In this document: in pieces, positions 9,678 through 18,738 of the stretch
Numbering within the stretch: the first letter of the stretch is position 1
Layout of the letters: each line of letters begins with the position of its first letter
Source of the DNA: Paraclostridium ghonii
GTDB lineage: Bacteria; Bacillota; Clostridia; Peptostreptococcales; Peptostreptococcaceae
NCBI RefSeq assembly: GCF_030815085.1
Contig: NZ_JAUSWG010000002.1
Reading direction: 5' to 3' (one strand)
DNA length: 64,000 nucleotides
Notes under the pieces: model-generated
What the model was told of the DNA's origin: nothing
Databases searched by the model: none
Seen by the model: the letters and a program-made list of their open reading frames with translations, nothing else
Made by a program: the position numbers and the translations under genes

Positions 9678-12600
9678 TCATACAATCTCATAATTAGTAT
9701 ATTTCTTTAATATAGCACTCGAACTACTTCCTTTAGAATCTAAACATGCTCTTGAACCAAAAACTAAAAATACATCTTTTGCTCTTGATACTGCTACATT
9801 CATTAAACTATCATTATGATTTATAAAAAAGCAACCATCATTATCTCCATATACAGTAGATAAAATTATTACCTTTCTTTCAGCCCCTTGAAAGGTATGA
9901 ACAGTTCCTACCGAGATATTTTTTGATACTTTTCCTAAATATTTTCCCAATTGATTTTTTAATATTTCTACCTGAGCCTTAAATGGAGTAATTATAGCTA
10001 TTATTTCATTCTCCTTTATATCGCCACTGTTCTTATATGAGTTTATTATTACTTTATAATTTCGATCTATCCACTTAGCAATTTCTTCAGCTTCTGTTTT
10101 ATTAATTCTACTACATCCTTTTTTCTCAGATGTACTTACTTTAATATTTTTATACCCCCTATGAGGATATTTCTTAATAGAATATTTCTTATCTTCACTT
10201 CCATTACCTCTACAAGGTTTCAACCTACCTTTATATACTAATTCATTACAATATGCAATTATTTCGTTATAACATCTTCTATGTTCACTTAAAAATAATC
10301 CTTTTTCATACTTATCATATTTACATGAGTTAACTGCAACCTTCATCACACTTGACTGTGAACAGTTTTGTCCAGTTTCCTTTAGTCTCTCAAAACTTAA
10401 ATCTTGATTTACGACATTATTTTTTATTGCTAATGATTCATCTAAGGCTGCAGTTATTCCCCAAACTGGCGGTATTTGTTTTTCATCTCCTACTACGATA
10501 GCCTTTTTAGCAAGTGCAAAAGATGCTGCAGCATCTTCGGGTGAAACTTGACCTGCCTCGTCTACTATTAATAAATCAATAAAATTATATAAGTAATTAT
10601 CTATTTTTTCATTTTTATTATAAATCTTAAATTGTACTGGAAGCATAAAAAATGTCATTACCATACATGGTGTAATCATTGCCAGCCTATGATACAGAGA
10701 TGATATAACATTAGAATAAGTTGTACCTCTTTGCTTATCTGTCAAATAATCCTCTTTAAGAAGCCATCTACATTCAAAATAATGGACTGCTAACCAGAAT
10801 TCTATATATCTTACATTAGTATCTAAATAATCATTTACTTTTAATATAGAACATTCATTTATATATTTATTGATTTTGCTTTCACTTTCATTATTATATT
10901 TTAATAGTTCTAAAAAACTTAATTTAATTTTTTCTTGAAGAACTTTTAAACGATTTAATTCATTTTCACTATTTTCTATGCTTTTTTTTATTATTTTTAC
11001 TTCTTCATTATAATAAATTTTTTCTTTGTTTAAATGATTAATTAAGCTAGCATAATAAGTATAAATATCATCTATAGAGTTAATATTATCCATAAGTTCA
11101 TATTCATACGACTCTATATAAATATGTAAGTGAATTTTTATTTTTTGTTTAAAAACTTTAAATTTGCTCAACAGCCTAACATACCAAGGCAACTTTAAAT
11201 ATATATCTCCCCATTCTGTTGTTCTCTTTCTATACTCAGCTATTTTATTTTCATTTATCTCTAACCTATATTTAAAATCATCTATCTTATTGTTACTTTG
11301 TAATATTTTATCATTTATATTTTCAATATGTTTATTTAATGTTACTTCACCGATTACATATCTTAAGTCTTGTAATCCTTGTATAACTTTATTCTTTGTT
11401 CTATCAATATTAATAATTTCGTCATGCAATATCTTTTTACATACAGATATATTCTTAATTTCTCTACCAAAATATTTTGATGCATTAAACAACATCTTCT
11501 CTTCTGATTTAACTATATTTTCACTAGAATCTATATCTTCTACAAACAAATCACATCTATTGCTAGTACACTGATATCCCTTTTTAACAGATTCATCTTT
11601 CTTTGTACTTGATGGAAAATAAGTTGCAAAACTATTGATACCTTCAATCCAACGCATTTCTAGATTTTTAATCCCTTTTGGCAAAATACTACCAAATGAG
11701 TCTATAATATTAGTTACAGCTTGATTATTAGTAGATGATGCAACTACCACTGGAGCTTTTTCTTCTTTTATGGCACTCTTAACATATAAATCTGCCACTA
11801 TAGACTGTAACAAAGTAGTCTTTCCTGTTCCTGGAGGTCCACTTATAGCCAATAACTCTCCATCTTTTATTTCTGAAAAGTGATTAAGTGCCTCCCTCTG
11901 TGATTCAGAAAGAGGATACTCACCTCCCATTTGACCCTTATGTTCTTTCATCTTTAAATAAGAATCATTCGGTATTAATTTAAAAGATTTTTCAATACTA
12001 GGAGTTACAAACTTTTCATATAATAATTTAGGAGTATTGTTTACTAACATATCTTTATATAAAGCTTCAATATGAAAAGATGCATTTACTGTCTCATCTA
12101 AAATAATATATACATTTTCTTCAAGTTCAATATTTTCATTATTAAAATTTAATATATTATCATCATATTTAGATTTGACAACATACTCATAGAAATTTTT
12201 TGTATAATTAAAATAATCTTTCCAACTTTCTATTTGTTCTCTTTTCCCAGTACTTTTCGATAGAAAATTATCAATATCTTCTACATTTCCTAAACTTAAT
12301 TGCGGTTCTATCATAGGAGATAAAAATTCTCTAGGTATACATGGGTGTTTTTCACTCACACTTAAATTTCCATCTTTATCAATACTTGCTGGTATATATA
12401 ATATACCGGTTAAACTTTCTATCCTATTATCTACTACTCTTGTATCTGTAAATTTAATTTTTATAACCTTCGATATTATTATTACATTTATGCTTTTATC
12501 TTTTGAATTTCTCTTTTCCTTTATAGCTAATTGCAGTTTACTTACAATATCTAAATCAATAGTCCCTCTATGTAAATCTTCCGTATTAATAATCTCATAT

Positions 12601-12686
12601 TTACTATCCAAATTTTTTATATCGATAACACCTTGATTTTTTGCAATTAAAGCACTTATAAAATATCTCGTCATGTTGTTAATCAT
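9678..12686 (-). CDS. Superfamily 1 (Upf1/Dna2-like) helicase with coiled-coil insertion
   Basis: Large nucleic-acid helicase of 1002 residues. After a 250-residue N-terminal region without a recognised domain come Walker A GPPGTGKTTLL at about 285, a long charged helical insertion at about 400-620, and then LLIVDEAGQVSPEDA, VGDEKQIPPV, SEHRRCYNEI, ITPFKAQVEIL, GTVHTFQGAERKVI and NVAVSRAKDVFLVFGS. These are the SF1B motifs of the Upf1/Dna2/SMUBP-2 group. It stands alone between two minus-strand terminators with no nuclease or methylase neighbour. Similar solitary helicases are found in many Firmicutes and some belong to defence islands, but nothing here proves that role. Confidence 0.85.
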   Translation of the reverse strand: MINNMTRYFISALIAKNQGVIDIKNLDSKYEIINTEDLHRGTIDLDIVSKLQLAIKEKRNSKDKSINVIIISKVIKIKFTDTRVVDNRIESLTGILYIPASIDKDGNLSVSEKHPCIPREFLSPMIEPQLSLGNVEDIDNFLSKSTGKREQIESWKDYFNYTKNFYEYVVKSKYDDNILNFNNENIELEENVYIILDETVNASFHIEALYKDMLVNNTPKLLYEKFVTPSIEKSFKLIPNDSYLKMKEHKGQMGGEYPLSESQREALNHFSEIKDGELLAISGPPGTGKTTLLQSIVADLYVKSAIKEEKAPVVVASSTNNQAVTNIIDSFGSILPKGIKNLEMRWIEGINSFATYFPSSTKKDESVKKGYQCTSNRCDLFVEDIDSSENIVKSEEKMLFNASKYFGREIKNISVCKKILHDEIINIDRTKNKVIQGLQDLRYVIGEVTLNKHIENINDKILQSNNKIDDFKYRLEINENKIAEYRKRTTEWGDIYLKLPWYVRLLSKFKVFKQKIKIHLHIYIESYEYELMDNINSIDDIYTYYASLINHLNKEKIYYNEEVKIIKKSIENSENELNRLKVLQEKIKLSFLELLKYNNESESKINKYINECSILKVNDYLDTNVRYIEFWLAVHYFECRWLLKEDYLTDKQRGTTYSNVISSLYHRLAMITPCMVMTFFMLPVQFKIYNKNEKIDNYLYNFIDLLIVDEAGQVSPEDAAASFALAKKAIVVGDEKQIPPVWGITAALDESLAIKNNVVNQDLSFERLKETGQNCSQSSVMKVAVNSCKYDKYEKGLFLSEHRRCYNEIIAYCNELVYKGRLKPCRGNGSEDKKYSIKKYPHRGYKNIKVSTSEKKGCSRINKTEAEEIAKWIDRNYKVIINSYKNSGDIKENEIIAIITPFKAQVEILKNQLGKYLGKVSKNISVGTVHTFQGAERKVIILSTVYGDNDGCFFINHNDSLMNVAVSRAKDVFLVFGSRACLDSKGSSSSAILKKYTNYEIV

Positions 12687-12776
12687 TTATTACGCCCCAT
12701 TTTAATTTTATTTTATTTTATTTATACTTTAACATCTTATTACAATTTTTTTCCATATATTTCATTTATAACATAA

Positions 12777-12814
12777 ATAAAAAATACATTGATAAAATTA
12801 TCAATGCGTTTTTC
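12777..12814 (-). terminator. Terminator downstream of the radical SAM gene
   Basis: Stem AACGCATTGATA / TATCAATGTATT with a long T run on the minus strand. Directly before it on that strand lies ACCATTGAAATC, the block shared with the element near 7.7 kb. The surrounding gap 12687-12977 holds nothing else that I can support. Confidence 0.75.
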
Positions 12815-12977
12815 ATAGATTTCAATGGTCGATACTATTCACAATAATCATACTCACAATTTTATTTTACAATTACCCCCATAAATTTTCCCCAATAAAT
12901 GTACACGAATACAAAATGCTTGTTGGTATTAATTATATATAGTATAAAGTAATTACAAAACTCTTCTTCTTAACCAT

Positions 12978-14237
12978 TTAATATAATTTTATCTTGTTAG
13001 GCCATGGATTATTTTGCGCAATGCTCCATGTCTTATCAATATATTGAGAAGTATAAATTTGCTCTACTACATGAAAATAATAAGAACCTTTTGTAGTAAC
13101 TTTATATCCAGATTCATCTTCCTTCAATAAATTCATTTTTTTCGCTAAACTCAATTCAAATCTATAGTCTTTACTTAGCTCACTATCAAACATCTTTTTA
13201 TAAAGTTCTTTATCTAAATTCATATTATAAACATTCCAAAATAACCAATAAGATTTTCTTGAAAATTTAGTGAAGTTTAACACCAATGCACAAGCAAATT
13301 CATTTTTATTTATTACATTTATATATTCTTCAACCGAGAAAGTGTTTAATCTAAACTTATCATCAAATAATGATGCAGCTCCTGGCCCTAATCCTATAAA
13401 ATTTTCTCTAGTTATGGAAGAGTATTTTTCTGTATCAGGCTTAGCAAAAGTCCATACAGAGGTTCTTTCTAAGCCTATTTTCTCTGCCATATTTACAAGT
13501 TCAAAAAGCATTTTTTTCTTTTCATTAGCAGATAGTGGTTTTCTTTTGTTGTTAGCATAAGAAAAATCAATAAATGGATATGTAGAAATTTGAGTCGCTC
13601 CAATTTTAAAAGCCAATGCTACATCTTCTTTTAAATCTTCTATGCTTTGATTAGGTATTCCAAATATTAAATCTATATCTATGGTTTGAAATCCCACTTC
13701 TTTGATTAACTTTATTTTTTCTACTTCATTATTTTCTTTTCTTCCTAAACTTTTTAAACAATTTTTATTAAATGATTGAATTCCAACACTTATCATATTA
13801 AATCCTAAACTTTTTAACTTATTCAATAATCTTAAATTTATATTACTTGGATGTAATTCTATAGCTAAACTACCTTTTAGATTGAAGTTTTCTTTTACAG
13901 TAACTATAATTTCTTCAAGGAATTCTATAAGTAAGGCGGGCGTTCCGCCTCCAAAATATAAAGATGTTATATCCTGCTTTTTATATCTTATATTGGCTAG
14001 TTTTATCTCTTTTAATAGAGCTTTTTTATATTCAAAAGCCTTCTTTTCGTCATATAACACTTTATTGTATGGACAAAAAGAACATATACTTTTGCAAAAT
14101 GGTATATGTATATATAATCCTAAATTATCTTTATTGTTTAAATTCACATAATCTAAATCATTATTATCGGTGCATTTTACAAATTCAAATGGCTTAAAGT
14201 TCCTGTTTAATATCGGTCTTAAAATATTAGTCAGCAT
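12978..14237 (-). CDS. Radical SAM protein of the coproporphyrinogen oxidase/HemW-like family
   Basis: Radical SAM enzyme of 419 residues. The cluster motif CKSICSFC sits in LYIHIPFCKSICSFCPYNK at about residue 48, followed by YFGGGTPALL, SVGIQSFNKNCLKSLGR and the DLIFGIPNQS stretch shared by HemW and HemN proteins. A C-terminal winged-helix-like segment includes TTKGSYYFHVVEQI. HemW is a haem chaperone and HemN an oxygen-independent oxidase; the CPYNK ending of the cluster motif differs from the CDFxS of true HemW, so this is a paralogous group with unknown substrate. No haem genes flank it. Confidence 0.75.
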   Translation of the reverse strand: MLTNILRPILNRNFKPFEFVKCTDNNDLDYVNLNNKDNLGLYIHIPFCKSICSFCPYNKVLYDEKKAFEYKKALLKEIKLANIRYKKQDITSLYFGGGTPALLIEFLEEIIVTVKENFNLKGSLAIELHPSNINLRLLNKLKSLGFNMISVGIQSFNKNCLKSLGRKENNEVEKIKLIKEVGFQTIDIDLIFGIPNQSIEDLKEDVALAFKIGATQISTYPFIDFSYANNKRKPLSANEKKKMLFELVNMAEKIGLERTSVWTFAKPDTEKYSSITRENFIGLGPGAASLFDDKFRLNTFSVEEYINVINKNEFACALVLNFTKFSRKSYWLFWNVYNMNLDKELYKKMFDSELSKDYRFELSLAKKMNLLKEDESGYKVTTKGSYYFHVVEQIYTSQYIDKTWSIAQNNPWPNKIKLY

Positions 14238-14316
14238 GGTTTCTCCTCTTATACAAATTTTAGATATGTATTTATGTAAATTTTTTACAATTATATCTCT
14301 ATATTTTAGAATAACA

Positions 14317-14353
14317 TAAAAAGAACCGCTAGACTATAAACTTAGCAGTTCTC
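14317..14353 (-). terminator. Orphan minus-strand terminator upstream of the radical SAM gene
   Basis: AGAACTGCTA pairs with TAGCGGTTCT and is followed by five Ts, 80 bases before the radical SAM start at 14237. No minus-strand gene feeds it within 1.2 kb, so it may end a small RNA or attenuate the radical SAM gene. Confidence 0.55.
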
Positions 14354-14422
14354 TTATCCATATTTCCGTTGATTTAAATGGTGAATTCGATTCTCAAAAC
14401 TTATAACATGATTTAGTATTTA

Positions 14423-14577
14423 TTGGAATACCTATCTAGATTATGCTAAAATACAATAGAAATTAGTAGATATATATAATAATCTTTTTAAATTATATGT
14501 AACCTATTTGGCATATAAATCATATTATTATTATATACTAGCCTCTTGTCATAAAATTTATATGGCTAGTTTTTTAT
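14423..14577 (+). ncRNA. Possible small RNA or attenuated leader
   Basis: A promoter-like pair TTGGAA (14423-14428) and TAAAAT (14447-14452) with 18-base spacing precedes a strong terminator, ACTAGCC / GGCTAGT plus T run, at 14537-14577. The terminator ends 44 bases before the glycosyltransferase start. A transcript of about 120 nt would result, either a small RNA or a leader whose terminator must be bypassed. This and the minus-strand terminator at 14317-14353 are the only structures seen in the 383-base gap. Confidence 0.35.
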
Positions 14578-14620
14578 TAAAAATTTTTAGTTATGTTTAA
14601 TCCCATGGAGGTTACTTTAA

Positions 14621-15340
14621 TTGAAAAAAAAATTAATTGTTACTATAAATTTTAATACAATGGATTTATCAAAAAATAGATTAACCAAAGAATGGATAGA
14701 TTATAGAATTGATTTGTTTATAAAGTACACTTATTTTAGCTTAATTAATCAAACTTATCAAGATTTTTTGGCATTAATTTACTATGATGTCAATAGCCAA
14801 GATTTAGTTTTGGATGCTCTATCTAAATATCCTAAACTTGCTGATAATATTATATTTAGACCTATGATTTCAACTATTGGATTTGAACAAATATGTGAAG
14901 ATGATTTTGTGAAAGAATCCATAGTTGGATATGACTATTTATATTTAGTTCCTTTTGATTCTGATAATCTAATGCATCCTCAATATCTTCAAAAACTAAT
15001 AGATTTTCAAATTAAATCAGACACTCAATGTATTATAAATAGAAATGTTTATATTTATGATATACCAACTGATACTATGCTTTCCTTTACTACACCTGAT
15101 CATCATTGTGGCTTATATGCATTAATCTATGATGTTAATTCATACATTAATGGATTACGTTATAAATATGGAAATCATGGTGATGTAGTTCATTTAACAC
15201 ATGAATACATTTTGCATGAATACGTTATGGTTCTAATACATGGAACCAATATTTTAAATTCATTATCTGCATACCAGGGAATTCCTAGAACACCTGAAGA
15301 TTTTAAAAATAAAGCTTTAAAAGATTTTAAATTACTATAA
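14621..15340 (+). CDS. Glycosyltransferase-like protein (putative rhamnosyltransferase type)
   Basis: Protein of 239 residues with the look of a small family-2-like nucleotide-sugar transferase: an N-terminal strand KKLIVTINFN, the acceptor-side segment YFSLINQTYQDFLALIYYD, and LYLVPFDSDNLMHPQYL, which carries the acidic DSDN metal-binding motif at about residue 110. Start is an unusual TTG, fixed by ATGGAGGT at 14605-14612. There is no membrane segment and no sugar-pathway neighbour, so the acceptor is unknown. It is the only plus-strand gene between 7.5 and 25.6 kb. Confidence 0.55.
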   Translation: MKKKLIVTINFNTMDLSKNRLTKEWIDYRIDLFIKYTYFSLINQTYQDFLALIYYDVNSQDLVLDALSKYPKLADNIIFRPMISTIGFEQICEDDFVKESIVGYDYLYLVPFDSDNLMHPQYLQKLIDFQIKSDTQCIINRNVYIYDIPTDTMLSFTTPDHHCGLYALIYDVNSYINGLRYKYGNHGDVVHLTHEYILHEYVMVLIHGTNILNSLSAYQGIPRTPEDFKNKALKDFKLL

Positions 15341-15370
15341 AAGTTCAAATTAGAAATATTTATTATTTTA

Positions 15371-15406
15371 TAGCCTATCTTTAGTATATTATTCTAAAGA
15401 TAGGCT
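15371..15406. terminator. Bidirectional hairpin between convergent genes
   Basis: TAGCCTATCTTTAG and CTAAAGATAGGCTTA form a 14-bp stem with a nine-base loop between the glycosyltransferase and ProX genes. Flanking T runs are weak, so termination efficiency is uncertain. Confidence 0.55.
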
Positions 15407-15550
15407 TATCTATTGTACATGCACCATATAATATTAATATCATATATCATTCTAAAAATTATGCTTAAAATGTTTTTGGATATCTATTACTATTTATTGA
15501 AAACTCATACTCTAGAATACCATACTTTTCGTAATCAAAAATGAATCACC

Positions 15551-16033
15551 CTATATACTAACCTTAATAACCTTATTATCTATGTAATCTAAAAACTTAT
15601 TAAAATCATCTCCAGATATATTAAATGTCTCCGTATTTATAGCAGGGTGAAAATTAAGATTTTGACCATCTAATAACTCACTATCTACTAACACTTCTAC
15701 TTCACTATTTACATCATTTATAATACTAAATGGATTTACACTCCCAGGTGTTACCTTCATCAATTCATATAATCTTTCTGGTGAATTAAAAGAAAGTCTA
15801 CTACTTCCAATTTGAGATCTTATCTCTTTTAAATCAACAGCTTTATCGTGTTTTACCACTACCAAATAATTAGTGCTTTTATTAGAGTTCTTTAAAAATA
15901 AGTTCTTACAATGATGCCCTGGCATATCCTTTGTAACTTTATAAAATTCATCAGCCGTAAACACTTCCTCATGCTCTAAAATTTTATATTTTATATTCAG
16001 TTCATCTAATTTATTATATATTTCTTGCTTCAT
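15551..16033 (-). CDS. YbaK/ProX-type aminoacyl-tRNA deacylase
   Basis: Trans-editing enzyme of 160 residues that hydrolyses mischarged aminoacyl-tRNA; the ProX subgroup clears Ala-tRNA(Pro). Sequence features are the opening LDELNIKYKILEHEEVFTADE, the HHCKNLFLKN segment, the active-site lysine region VVVKHDKAVDLKEI, and TPGSVNPFSIINDV, all typical of ProX (also annotated PrdX near proline reductase genes in clostridia). No proline reductase genes are nearby. It is a single-gene unit on the minus strand; downstream is only the spacer before the glycosyltransferase. Confidence 0.85.
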   Translation of the reverse strand: MKQEIYNKLDELNIKYKILEHEEVFTADEFYKVTKDMPGHHCKNLFLKNSNKSTNYLVVVKHDKAVDLKEIRSQIGSSRLSFNSPERLYELMKVTPGSVNPFSIINDVNSEVEVLVDSELLDGQNLNFHPAINTETFNISGDDFNKFLDYIDNKVIKVSI

Positions 16034-16130
16034 ACCTTACCCCCTGTTGCATTATTATTAAGTATATTATTACATACATTTTTTAGTTCATCTATAATTT
16101 TTTATTTATTATAATTTCCTAGGGCATAAA

Positions 16131-16267
16131 AAAATAGGTTGTCTCAAAACAGTCCGCGAAAGATAAAGATGTAAGTTTTAGCGACATTTACAAGCATGCA
16201 CTATCGCTTGTATGGAGCAAAACTTGCATCTTTATCCAAAGCGTCCCACTTTAAAACAACCTATTTT
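16131..16267. repeat. Long hairpin A at the 3' end of the microcompartment operon
   Basis: A 137-nt imperfect inverted repeat whose outer arms are AAAATAGGTTGT and ACAACCTATTTT and whose middle stem pairs ATAAAGATG with CATCTTTAT. The tip is AGCGACATTTACAAGC (16180-16195) facing GCTTGTATGGAGCAA (16206-16220), shared base for base with hairpin B. It starts seven bases after the adenine-deaminase-like stop and can act as a terminator both ways. Confidence 0.8.
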
Positions 16268-16273
16268 AATAAT

Positions 16274-18076
16274 TTATAAAATTGGACTTAGCACTTCAAA
16301 ATTATTAACATCTATTAATCCCTTATCAGTAATCTTCCATTTAGGGCTAGTAGATAACGCTAAGAAAGATAAATGCATAAATGGAGCATGTATCTTCCCA
16401 CCTAAGTCCTTATTTACTACATTTTCTAGTAAATCAATTTTTTCACTTACTTCACTTCCAGTAAGCTCATCTGTAATAAGTCCACCTACATTTAATCTTA
16501 GTTCCTCTAATACTTTACCATTATTGACAACTACAATACCTCCACCCATTTCTATTACTTTATTAACTGCAACTACCATATCGTATATATTAGTTCCTAC
16601 CACAATTATATTATGAGTGTCATGAGCAATACTTTCTGCAAATGCACCTTTTTTAAGTCCAAATCCATTGACAAAGGCCTTACCTATATTGTTATTTCTT
16701 CCATATCTTTCGATACAGGCAATATGTAAAATATCTTCATTAACATCAGCTTCCACTATATTATTTCTAGTTTTTAGCTTAACTTTAATACACTCAGTTA
16801 AATTTTGATCAGGTATTGCTTTTATACATCTAGCAACAACTTCTTTTTTATCACTTATAATACCTATATCTTTTTCATTTATCTTATTTATTTTAATAGA
16901 ATTTTTAACACTATCAGGATAAGTATATTTAGGCAAATCTATCAATAACCTTTTATCAGAAGCTACAAGTTTCCCACCTATAAAAACTGCTTCTACATCC
17001 ATATTATTTAAGTCATTAATTATTGCAATATCAGCAACTTTAGCTGGAGCTAATACCCCTCTATCTTCTAAATTAAAATAAGTTGCGGGATTTATAGTTG
17101 CCATTTGTATAGCTTCAACAGGATTTATTCCTTCATTTATAGTTCTTTTTATTATTTCATTCATATGCCCTAGCTCTTGTAAGTCCTTTGCTACCATATC
17201 ATCTGTAGCTAATATACATCTTCTTGAATCTAAATTTTCTTCTGTTACTGCTGTTATACATTCTCCCATATTCTTTTGAGTTGAACCTTCTCTCATAAAT
17301 ACGTATACACCTTGTCTTAACTTTTCTATACATTCATGTTTAGTAGTTGTTTCATGACAAGAACATTTTCCCCCAGTACACACTATATGTGCAGCAAGTT
17401 CATTTGAAAATAGCTCTGGAGCATTACCATCTACTATTTTCCCTATACTTTTAGCATATGTGGTAGATGCTAATAAATCTGTTATTATTTCTGGGGTATT
17501 ATTATACACATGTTTTGCATTGCTAAAGCCTTGAAGTTCTCCTATACCTATTATATTTTTATAATTTAACAAATCTTCCATATCCTTAGAATTAACATCA
17601 ACTCCTGCTGTTTCAAGGCTAGGGCAGTCCGGAGTTAGTGCTGGAACTACAAACCTTACATAATTTGGAACGTGACTTGCTTCATCTGCCATAGCTTTCA
17701 TCCCAACGCTACCTAATGCATTTCCTATTTCATGAGGATCTGCTATTAACGTCGTAGTTCCTGATGGTATAGAAAATCTAGAAAATTCGGTAACTGTTAA
17801 CATACTACTTTCAAAGTGCATATGTGAATCTATAAATCCTGGAGATAAATATTTGCCACAGACATCTACAACTATAGTGTTTTCCCCTATTAAATTATCA
17901 CAATCTCCTACCATTAATATATGATTTCCTTTTATAGCCATATCCCCTGTGTATATCTCTCTAGTTAATACATTTATAATATTACCACCATACAGAACAA
18001 TATCTGCATGGTGTTTATCACTCATAAGAGTATCTATTAACTCCTTATACTCCATTGCTTGTTTTATATATTTCAA
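16274..18076 (-). CDS. Adenine-deaminase-family amidohydrolase; candidate 4-aminoimidazole deaminase
   Basis: Metal-dependent deaminase of the AdeC family (COG1001), about 600 residues as usual. Metal ligands appear in GFIDSHMHFESS near residue 86, DPHEIGNALG, CSCHETTTKHE and ILATDDM; the C-terminal AdeC domain ends with GGLITDEL and the last segment FLALSTSPKWKITDKGL. True AdeC turns adenine into hypoxanthine. In this operon, with UbiD, UbiX, formiminotransferase and shell genes, deamination of 4-aminoimidazole to 4-imidazolone is an attractive alternative, since that compound resembles the imidazole half of adenine. The start is taken as TTG 18076, two bases after the BMC-P stop, with GGGAGGAC correctly spaced; a longer form from TTG 18091 would swallow that site. 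Confidence 0.85.
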   Translation of the reverse strand: MKYIKQAMEYKELIDTLMSDKHHADIVLYGGNIINVLTREIYTGDMAIKGNHILMVGDCDNLIGENTIVVDVCGKYLSPGFIDSHMHFESSMLTVTEFSRFSIPSGTTTLIADPHEIGNALGSVGMKAMADEASHVPNYVRFVVPALTPDCPSLETAGVDVNSKDMEDLLNYKNIIGIGELQGFSNAKHVYNNTPEIITDLLASTTYAKSIGKIVDGNAPELFSNELAAHIVCTGGKCSCHETTTKHECIEKLRQGVYVFMREGSTQKNMGECITAVTEENLDSRRCILATDDMVAKDLQELGHMNEIIKRTINEGINPVEAIQMATINPATYFNLEDRGVLAPAKVADIAIINDLNNMDVEAVFIGGKLVASDKRLLIDLPKYTYPDSVKNSIKINKINEKDIGIISDKKEVVARCIKAIPDQNLTECIKVKLKTRNNIVEADVNEDILHIACIERYGRNNNIGKAFVNGFGLKKGAFAESIAHDTHNIIVVGTNIYDMVVAVNKVIEMGGGIVVVNNGKVLEELRLNVGGLITDELTGSEVSEKIDLLENVVNKDLGGKIHAPFMHLSFLALSTSPKWKITDKGLIDVNNFEVLSPIL

Positions 18077-18078
18077 TT

Positions 18079-18351
18079 TTAGTCCTCCCAAACATCTATA
18101 TTATCCACAATACCTATAATGGCTGCATTTATTGATGATTGTACTTTTTTCGTTGCATTTCTAGCAGCTGCTCCTTCTGTATATATTACAAGTTCTCCAA
18201 TTCCTGCTCCTACTGTGTCTACAGCTATTAGTGGCTTTCCGTCTATTTCATTTTTAAAATTTAATGGTTGAGTTATCATTAGCTTACTTCCTACTAAAGT
18301 CTCATCTTTTTTCGTAGAAACTACTGTTCCTATAACTTTTCCTATTTGCAT
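18079..18351 (-). CDS. BMC-P pentameric vertex shell protein (EutN/CcmL family)
   Basis: Ninety-residue protein that caps the vertices of microcompartment shells as a pentamer. The family pattern is clear: MQIGKVIGTVVSTKKDE at the start, GSKLMITQPL, then AVDTVGAGIGELVIYTEGAAARN, the loop lining the pentamer centre, and a C-terminal VDNIDV. It is the only BMC-P gene in the locus. The ATG is preceded by AGGGGGATAAAC. The downstream AdeC-like gene begins two bases after its stop, so translation is likely coupled. Confidence 0.95.
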   Translation of the reverse strand: MQIGKVIGTVVSTKKDETLVGSKLMITQPLNFKNEIDGKPLIAVDTVGAGIGELVIYTEGAAARNATKKVQSSINAAIIGIVDNIDVWED

Positions 18352-18353
18352 GT

Positions 18354-18734
18354 TTATCCCCCTATTTTTATTTTTATTTTCTTTTGTTTTATATAATCTT
18401 TTGCCATCGGAGTTATTATAGAATCTTTTGATATGTTTATACTTTCTTTGTTTGAATTAATTATGTCATTTAATGTTATTACTTCTCTTTTTATTTTTTC
18501 TTCATTATTTTTAATTTTGTTTGTTTCTTTTTTATAATTCAGATTTTCATTATTTAAAATTTTAAGGATTTCTTTTATATTTTTATGATTTGTAGGTATC
18601 ATTATATATGAATTGTCATCTATATTATTAGGTTTAGTATTTTTATAATTATTAGATTTGATTTTAGTATCTTGTTTTAGATTTTTGCTTATCTTATTTA
18701 ATATATTTTTTGTAAAATCAATTTTTTCTTTCAT
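18354..18734 (-). CDS. Low-complexity microcompartment-associated protein with EutQ/EutT-like tail motif
   Basis: A 126-residue Lys/Asn-rich protein without a recognised fold in its first 100 residues, including a charged helical stretch at about 65-90. The last 20 residues read SIITPMAKDYIKQKKIKI, resembling the ITP-x-A-x-DYI segment in Eut/Pdu accessory proteins such as EutT and EutQ. It sits four bases after a BMC-H gene and two bases before the BMC-P gene, so co-production with the shell is almost certain. I infer a scaffold or cargo-linking role. A weak ribosome binding site suggests translation depends on the upstream gene. Confidence 0.7.
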   Translation of the reverse strand: MKEKIDFTKNILNKISKNLKQDTKIKSNNYKNTKPNNIDDNSYIMIPTNHKNIKEILKILNNENLNYKKETNKIKNNEEKIKREVITLNDIINSNKESINISKDSIITPMAKDYIKQKKIKIKIGG

Positions 18735-18738
18735 TTAG

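Noticed and set aside
11164..11574. Open frame of 136 residues antisense to the SF1 helicase
   Set aside because: Shadow of the coiled-coil region, hydrophobic only because Lys/Glu/Asn codons read as Phe/Ile/Leu on the other strand.
16212..16616. Open frame of 134 residues antisense to the AdeC-like gene
   Set aside because: Runs through hairpin A and the end of a clear enzyme gene; low-complexity translation, no start signals.
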